Assembly (NCBI GenBank): GCA_021740045.1
Contig: JAIPAP010000045.1
Span: 1-34,267 of the forward strand
DNA: 34,267 nt
Direction: 5' to 3'
Source: Bacteroidales bacterium
GTDB taxonomy: Bacteria; Bacteroidota; Bacteroidia; Bacteroidales; JAIPAP01
Position 1 is the first letter of the stretch. Each line of letters begins with the position of its first letter. Below the pieces are notes generated by a model that saw nothing but the letters and a program-made list of their open reading frames with translations, had not been told where the DNA came from and searched no databases. Position numbers and translations under genes: made by a program. Of the stretch, positions 30,731 through 34,267 are shown in pieces.

Positions 30731-33700
30731 TCACCCCACACTCTCCTCCACAATTTTGATTTCCTCCTCAGTAAGGCCGTAGAGGTCGTAAACCATGCGG
30801 TCGATTTCGCGGTCGATTTGGGTTATTTGGGATTGGAGGTCCCGGGCTTTTTGTTTTTGCTCGTTGAAGTAGTGCATCCATTCGGATTCTTCGCTTAGGC
30901 TGAGTTTGACCTTTTGCTTTTTGAGTTCTTTGATAAATTCATTGGGTTCAAGGGAAGGCCAGTTTTCAAGTTTTCTGCTCACTTGATTTACGGAATATCG
31001 GCTTTTAAGTAATTGGATGAATTTCTCTGTTATCTTACTCAATTCTAAATTCTTGTTTGTAATTGTCTGAACCTTAGCAATAAATTTAGCTTGCTCAACT
31101 ACGGGTATGCCTTTAATAGGAAACTCTTTGGAATCTTTAATTAATATCTTTTGAAACCTATCTTTATATTCTTCCAAAAACTGTTTTCGATGATAAAAAG
31201 TTATTAGTGAACTATTAATTATGGCAACCAGAAATTCCGGTTCGAATCCTTTCTTCGCTATTAAATTGAAAGCATTTTGCGTATTATAAAGCTCTTTGTC
31301 TGTTAAGGCAGCCCATATTCTTTTATCGGTCCAATCGATTATTTGTTTTATAAGTATCCTTTTTTCAGTGAAAAATCTCTTTTCTCTTGGGGCGCCTAAC
31401 CAATCCCCATAACTAATGCATTCCTTTCCACCCCAGCGAACGATGTATCTTTTAATATCATTCCCTGCTAATAGCTTCCTATACGTATCATTCTCCTGCC
31501 TTGTGGAATGAAAAACCCGTTTATCGATCTGTTCTTTTGTATGACCTTTATATTTGTCATAAGGTGTTAATCCCAAAGAAAAATCAGCACAGTCAATAAG
31601 CTTCTTTGAATCTTTTTGACATTTCTTTAGAATATCTAATGTTTTTTCATCAGTATTAATCCTGAAAATATAACTATCATCATTACTCCATTTATTAGGA
31701 CTAATGGTAAAATAATCATCAGCAGTGATTTTTGAGATTTCATCAATTCTATCAAAACCTTTATAAACAATTATTTCGGCTTCAGAATCATATTTTAAAC
31801 CGGTTCTGAACGTCAGGATTATAGTATCAACTTTGACCTCACCTGCACTCCCGCCAAACGATTCATTAGGAAGTCTTACAATGTTTTCTATACTTGTATT
31901 ATTCAGTAATAATCTTCTCAAGTCCTTATACGAGACCTGTGTTAAAAGTGAAGATGGTATTATAAAGGAAAAGAACTTATTATTCTTTATTAGCCTTAAA
32001 GAGTTTTCAATAAAAGATGAGTATAAATTAACCCGGTTATTGGCACTTTCAAATTTTTCAAATATGTAATCAACAACTGTAGGCTCTAAGCTTTTAATGT
32101 CTACATACGGCGGATTCCCAATCACCACATCAAACCCACCTTTGTATTCCAAGCGGAAAGCATGACTGTAGGAGCAGGTCATTCTATCAACGAGGCGTTG
32201 CAGTCCCATAGCAAGAGGTTGATGTCTGCTGATAACAAGGGGTTGATGTCTGCTAACAAGGGGTTGAAACCCCTTGTTATGATGGTAGCTTTCACCCCCC
32301 TGGTTATGATAGTATGATTCATCCCCCTTGTTATGATCGTAGTTCTCACCCCCCTGGTTATGATAGTATGATTCATCCCCCTTGTTATGATCGTAGTTTT
32401 CACCCCCCTGGTTATGATAGTATGATTCATCCCCCTTGTTATGATGGTAGCTTTCACCCCCCTTGCCATGACAGTAGGATTCATCTCCCTTTTCATCCCC
32501 CTTGCCATTACTGTTTCGATCGTTAGTATCCTGCTCTGCGGACGAGGGGCTATTTTCAGAAGTGTGGCTACTCTCAGACCAAGTGCTGTTCTCAGACAAG
32601 GGGCTGTTCTCAGGCAAGGGGCTGTTCTCAGGCAAGGGGCTACAGCCCCTTGTTGGGTCGCTGGATTTTTCTTCATACAAGGGGCTACAGTCCCTTGGTG
32701 GGTCGCCAGCTTCTCCTTCAGACAAGGGGCTACAGCCCCTTGTTGGGAGATAGCTTTGTTCTGCTTCATTGATATTTGGTAGATCGTGTCGCTCGCGGTT
32801 GGTTTTGATGTATTTTATTACATTCTCCAACTGTTTATCTGATTCAATTTGTTTCCAGTTGAATTTCTGCGCCCACAGATTGTAGGTTTCCTTTTTTGAA
32901 ATGCCAAGGTGCTCTTTGAATTTTTGTGCCGATTTACCTTTTAGCTTTCGCACAATTTCAGGAAGTTCCTCTTTTTCACATACCAAAAGAATATGAACAT
33001 GGTCATTACAGATATTGTATGCCAAACAATTGAAATTGTTTTCTACGATAATATCCGCAATGAATTCTGTCACTTTGAGGGCATCATTATCTTCCAGAAT
33101 AACGGAACGATCAACATGCATTTCACCGGAAGCTCTTCTTTCCCGTACTCTATACTTTTTCATTCTTTCCGATGTGCGGGTGTCATGCGTAACCCAGGTT
33201 ACATGCCATGCTTTTTTATTCTTCTTTTTGAAGACTTCCGGGAATTCCTCTTCCCACCGGAAGGCTTTGTCACCGGCGACAGCGGGTTCGTCGATAAGGG
33301 AGTTGCCGCACTTGATGTTTTGGCTGAGGGTGTTGAGTCTGCGGCCCTTTTGGGCGGTGCGCAGCCACAGCGATAGCTTGGCGATTTCGACGGACTCCTC
33401 GTTGAGGTCGACCCCGTAGATGTTGTTCTCGAGGATATCGTTGGTGATATCGCTCAGCACGAGGCTCTCGCCCAGCAGTTCGGCGCGCAGCTCGTCGATT
33501 TTGCCGTGTTCTTTAATGAGGAAGTCGAGCGCCTGGTTAAGAAATGCGCCCGACCCGCAGGCCGGGTCGAGGATGGTGAGCGACAGTAGCCACTCGCGGT
33601 AGTCGTCGAGCTTTTGGTTGAGGGCTTTGAGGGTGGCCTTTTTGCGGTTGCGGCGCCCCCGGGTGTACTCTTCGTCGACAATGCCCAGTTTGCGGCGCTT

Positions 33701-34267
33701 TTCTTCACACAGCCTTCCCACGGTGTTTTCGACGATGTACTTGGTGATGTATTTCGGAGTATAGAAAATGCCCTCCTTCTTGCGCTGCGTCTTTTGCCGG
33801 TCGACGGGCTCGCCCTGGATTTCGGCCTGTACCTGTTCGATTTCGCCTATGGAGTGCTCGAAGATATGACCCAGGATGTTGACGTCGACGTCCGTCTCAA
33901 AGTCATAGCCGCTGAGGCGCAGGGTGTGTTTGCGCAGCACCTCGTCATCGATGGTGATGCTGTCGAGGATATCATCGGGCTTAAACAGTCCGCCGTTGTA
34001 GGGGAATATCTCGTACCGTTGGCCTTTGTAGCCCTCGTTGAGGTATCCGAAATATTTTTTAAACCGGTGGTACAGCGGGAAGTACTCGTCGTAGCTGTCT
34101 TTGAGGTCGGCCCACTGCTGCACGATGCGACTGATGGGGTTGGGCGGCAGCAGCAACTTGTCTTCGGCAAAAAAGATGAACAGGAAGCGGTCTAGCAGCT
34201 TCTGCGTTTTGCGGAAGAGCAGCAGCTTGTCGTGGCCGGGGTTGTTGGCCGTGAGGTTGTGGTACAG
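30731..34267 (-). CDS. Type IIG restriction-modification enzyme (Eco57I-like) with an in-frame RAYT transposase insert; 5' end outside window
   Basis: 1178 residues are visible; the frame is open to the window edge, so the start is missing. The Eco57I-type N6-adenine methyltransferase has motif I DPACGSG at 234-240 and motif IV NPPY at 718-721. Specificity and C-terminal helical regions follow, ending in QITQIDREIDRMVYDLYGLTE. The N-terminal nuclease lies mostly outside. Between motifs I and IV, residues about 347-708 are foreign: an IS200-like Y1 domain from AWHVTWVTHDTR, with HVH at 423-425 (NDHVHILLV) and the expected catalytic Tyr486 (VIKYIKTN), then repeats rich in Ser, Pro, Gly, Tyr and His up to SHAFRLEYKGGFDVV. 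No stop codon interrupts it. Whether the methyltransferase still works with this insert is unknown. Confidence 0.83.
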   Translation of the reverse strand: MYHNLTANNPGHDKLLLFRKTQKLLDRFLFIFFAEDKLLLPPNPISRIVQQWADLKDSYDEYFPLYHRFKKYFGYLNEGYKGQRYEIFPYNGGLFKPDDILDSITIDDEVLRKHTLRLSGYDFETDVDVNILGHIFEHSIGEIEQVQAEIQGEPVDRQKTQRKKEGIFYTPKYITKYIVENTVGRLCEEKRRKLGIVDEEYTRGRRNRKKATLKALNQKLDDYREWLLSLTILDPACGSGAFLNQALDFLIKEHGKIDELRAELLGESLVLSDITNDILENNIYGVDLNEESVEIAKLSLWLRTAQKGRRLNTLSQNIKCGNSLIDEPAVAGDKAFRWEEEFPEVFKKKNKKAWHVTWVTHDTRTSERMKKYRVRERRASGEMHVDRSVILEDNDALKVTEFIADIIVENNFNCLAYNICNDHVHILLVCEKEELPEIVRKLKGKSAQKFKEHLGISKKETYNLWAQKFNWKQIESDKQLENVIKYIKTNRERHDLPNINEAEQSYLPTRGCSPLSEGEAGDPPRDCSPLYEEKSSDPTRGCSPLPENSPLPENSPLSENSTWSESSHTSENSPSSAEQDTNDRNSNGKGDEKGDESYCHGKGGESYHHNKGDESYYHNQGGENYDHNKGDESYYHNQGGENYDHNKGDESYYHNQGGESYHHNKGFQPLVSRHQPLVISRHQPLAMGLQRLVDRMTCSYSHAFRLEYKGGFDVVIGNPPYVDIKSLEPTVVDYIFEKFESANNRVNLYSSFIENSLRLIKNNKFFSFIIPSSLLTQVSYKDLRRLLLNNTSIENIVRLPNESFGGSAGEVKVDTIILTFRTGLKYDSEAEIIVYKGFDRIDEISKITADDYFTISPNKWSNDDSYIFRINTDEKTLDILKKCQKDSKKLIDCADFSLGLTPYDKYKGHTKEQIDKRVFHSTRQENDTYRKLLAGNDIKRYIVRWGGKECISYGDWLGAPREKRFFTEKRILIKQIIDWTDKRIWAALTDKELYNTQNAFNLIAKKGFEPEFLVAIINSSLITFYHRKQFLEEYKDRFQKILIKDSKEFPIKGIPVVEQAKFIAKVQTITNKNLELSKITEKFIQLLKSRYSVNQVSRKLENWPSLEPNEFIKELKKQKVKLSLSEESEWMHYFNEQKQKARDLQSQITQIDREIDRMVYDLYGLTEEEIKIVEESVG
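32254..32279. repeat. Perfect REP-like palindrome, 12-base arms
   Basis: TAACAAGGGGTT and its exact complement AACCCCTTGTTA, separated by GA. It codes for part of NKGFQPLV in the host frame. A half copy (AACAAGGGGTTGATGTCTGCT) precedes it at 32234. Confidence 0.85.
32273..32488 (-). repeat. Eight tandem 27-bp units coding for a 9-residue repeat
   Basis: Eight consecutive units of 27 bases, each read as G(D/G)E(S/N)Y(Y/D/H/C)H(N/G)(K/Q). Two unit types, GDESYYHNQ and GGENYDHNK, alternate, giving a higher-order period of 54 bases in the middle. Unit length is a multiple of three, so gain or loss of units keeps the reading frame. Confidence 0.9.
32597..32650 (-). repeat. 18-bp tandem repeat (ENSPLP)
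   Basis: CAAGGGGCTGTTCTCAGG recurs with an 18-base period at 32597 and 32615 and merges into the palindrome at 32633. It encodes ENSPL(P/S) repeats; decayed units continue to about 32540 (ENSTWS, ESSHTS, ENSPSS). Confidence 0.75.
32633..32742. repeat. Three REP-like palindromes with a 45-bp period
   Basis: CAAGGGGCTACAGCCCCTTG at 32633-32652 and 32723-32742, and a copy with one altered base at 32678-32697. Arms CAAGGGGCT / AGCCCCTTG flank two bases. Spacing is exactly 45 bases, so each unit codes for 15 residues (TRGCSPL... or PRDCSPL...). Confidence 0.88.

Larger units (their letters stand above)
32165..33230 (-). mobile_element. RAYT/IS200-like insert with its own palindromes inside the restriction-modification gene
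   Basis: About 1.07 kb coding for a single-domain Y1 (HUH) transposase of the REP-associated tyrosine transposase type followed by REP-like palindromes and tandem repeats. It lacks separate start and stop codons and is read through as part of the host gene. On the 5' side the host reads KAFRWEEEFPEVF, on the 3' side HAFRLEYKGGFDVV; the repeated AFRxE may mark a duplicated or copied host stretch. Boundaries are approximate. Confidence 0.6.

Noticed and set aside
32273-32488. Regular 27-base repeats as a CRISPR array
   Set aside because: Units are contiguous without spacers, they are translated in frame within a large gene, and no cas gene is present.
32179-32782. Open frames on both strands over the repeats (for example a plus-strand frame of repeated IHPPCYD units)
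   Set aside because: They are by-products of repeats whose period is a multiple of three; only the frame continuous with the methyltransferase has motifs on both sides.

Overview
The window looks like chromosomal DNA of an anaerobic, fermentative member of the Bacteroidota, probably near the Bacteroidales/Marinilabiliales. The basis is the protein families (ExbB/ExbD operon, M64 peptidase, Omp85-like surface protein), several promoters of the Bacteroidota TTG-N18-21-TAnnTTTG type, mostly weak Shine-Dalgarno sites, and many palindromic repeats. The taxonomic call is inference.

Layout. Bases 1-171 hold a truncated ADP-ribosylglycohydrolase remnant. Bases 320-7823 form one plus-strand cluster for four-carbon acyl-CoA metabolism: crotonase, 3-hydroxyacyl-CoA dehydrogenase, SCP-x-like thiolase, an Old Yellow Enzyme-type oxidoreductase, acyl-CoA dehydrogenase and both electron-transfer flavoprotein subunits, closed by a terminator. 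With the ptb-buk pair on the minus strand (21883-23889) this gives a complete set for making butyrate from acetyl-CoA with ATP from butyryl phosphate. The same core enzymes could also work as beta-oxidation.

Bases 7989-8383 carry three tRNA-Arg(CCG) copies: one intact, one with a 20-nt palindrome in the D-loop, and one with a different 20-nt palindrome at the same place that also lacks its 3' half. Then come an ExbD-ExbD-membrane protein-ExbB operon, tRNA-Ser(GGA), asparaginase-TatD, a GT9 glycosyltransferase, a metallo-beta-lactamase-fold hydrolase, a large three-part surface protein, a half-size TauE/SafE permease, a class II (B12-dependent) ribonucleotide reductase, the ptb-buk operon, a secreted M64 peptidase and tryptophanase with a small upstream reading frame containing one Trp.

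Bases 27000-28320 are a repeat-rich patch: AT-rich inverted repeats, a tRNA-Leu copy split by a 72-nt double hairpin, an intact tRNA-Leu(CAA), and two gene fragments. An exported FMN-binding protein and a porin follow, then an intergenic array of five palindromes (30448-30613).

The right end (30731 to the edge) is a type IIG Eco57I-like restriction-modification gene on the minus strand. Between its methyltransferase motifs I and IV lies an in-frame insert of about 360 residues: an apparently intact IS200-like/REP-associated tyrosine transposase (RAYT) domain followed by short tandem repeats and REP-like palindromes, all with periods divisible by three. This chimera and the palindromes inside tRNA D-loops are the most unusual things here. 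Together they suggest a genome actively shaped by REP-type palindromic elements.
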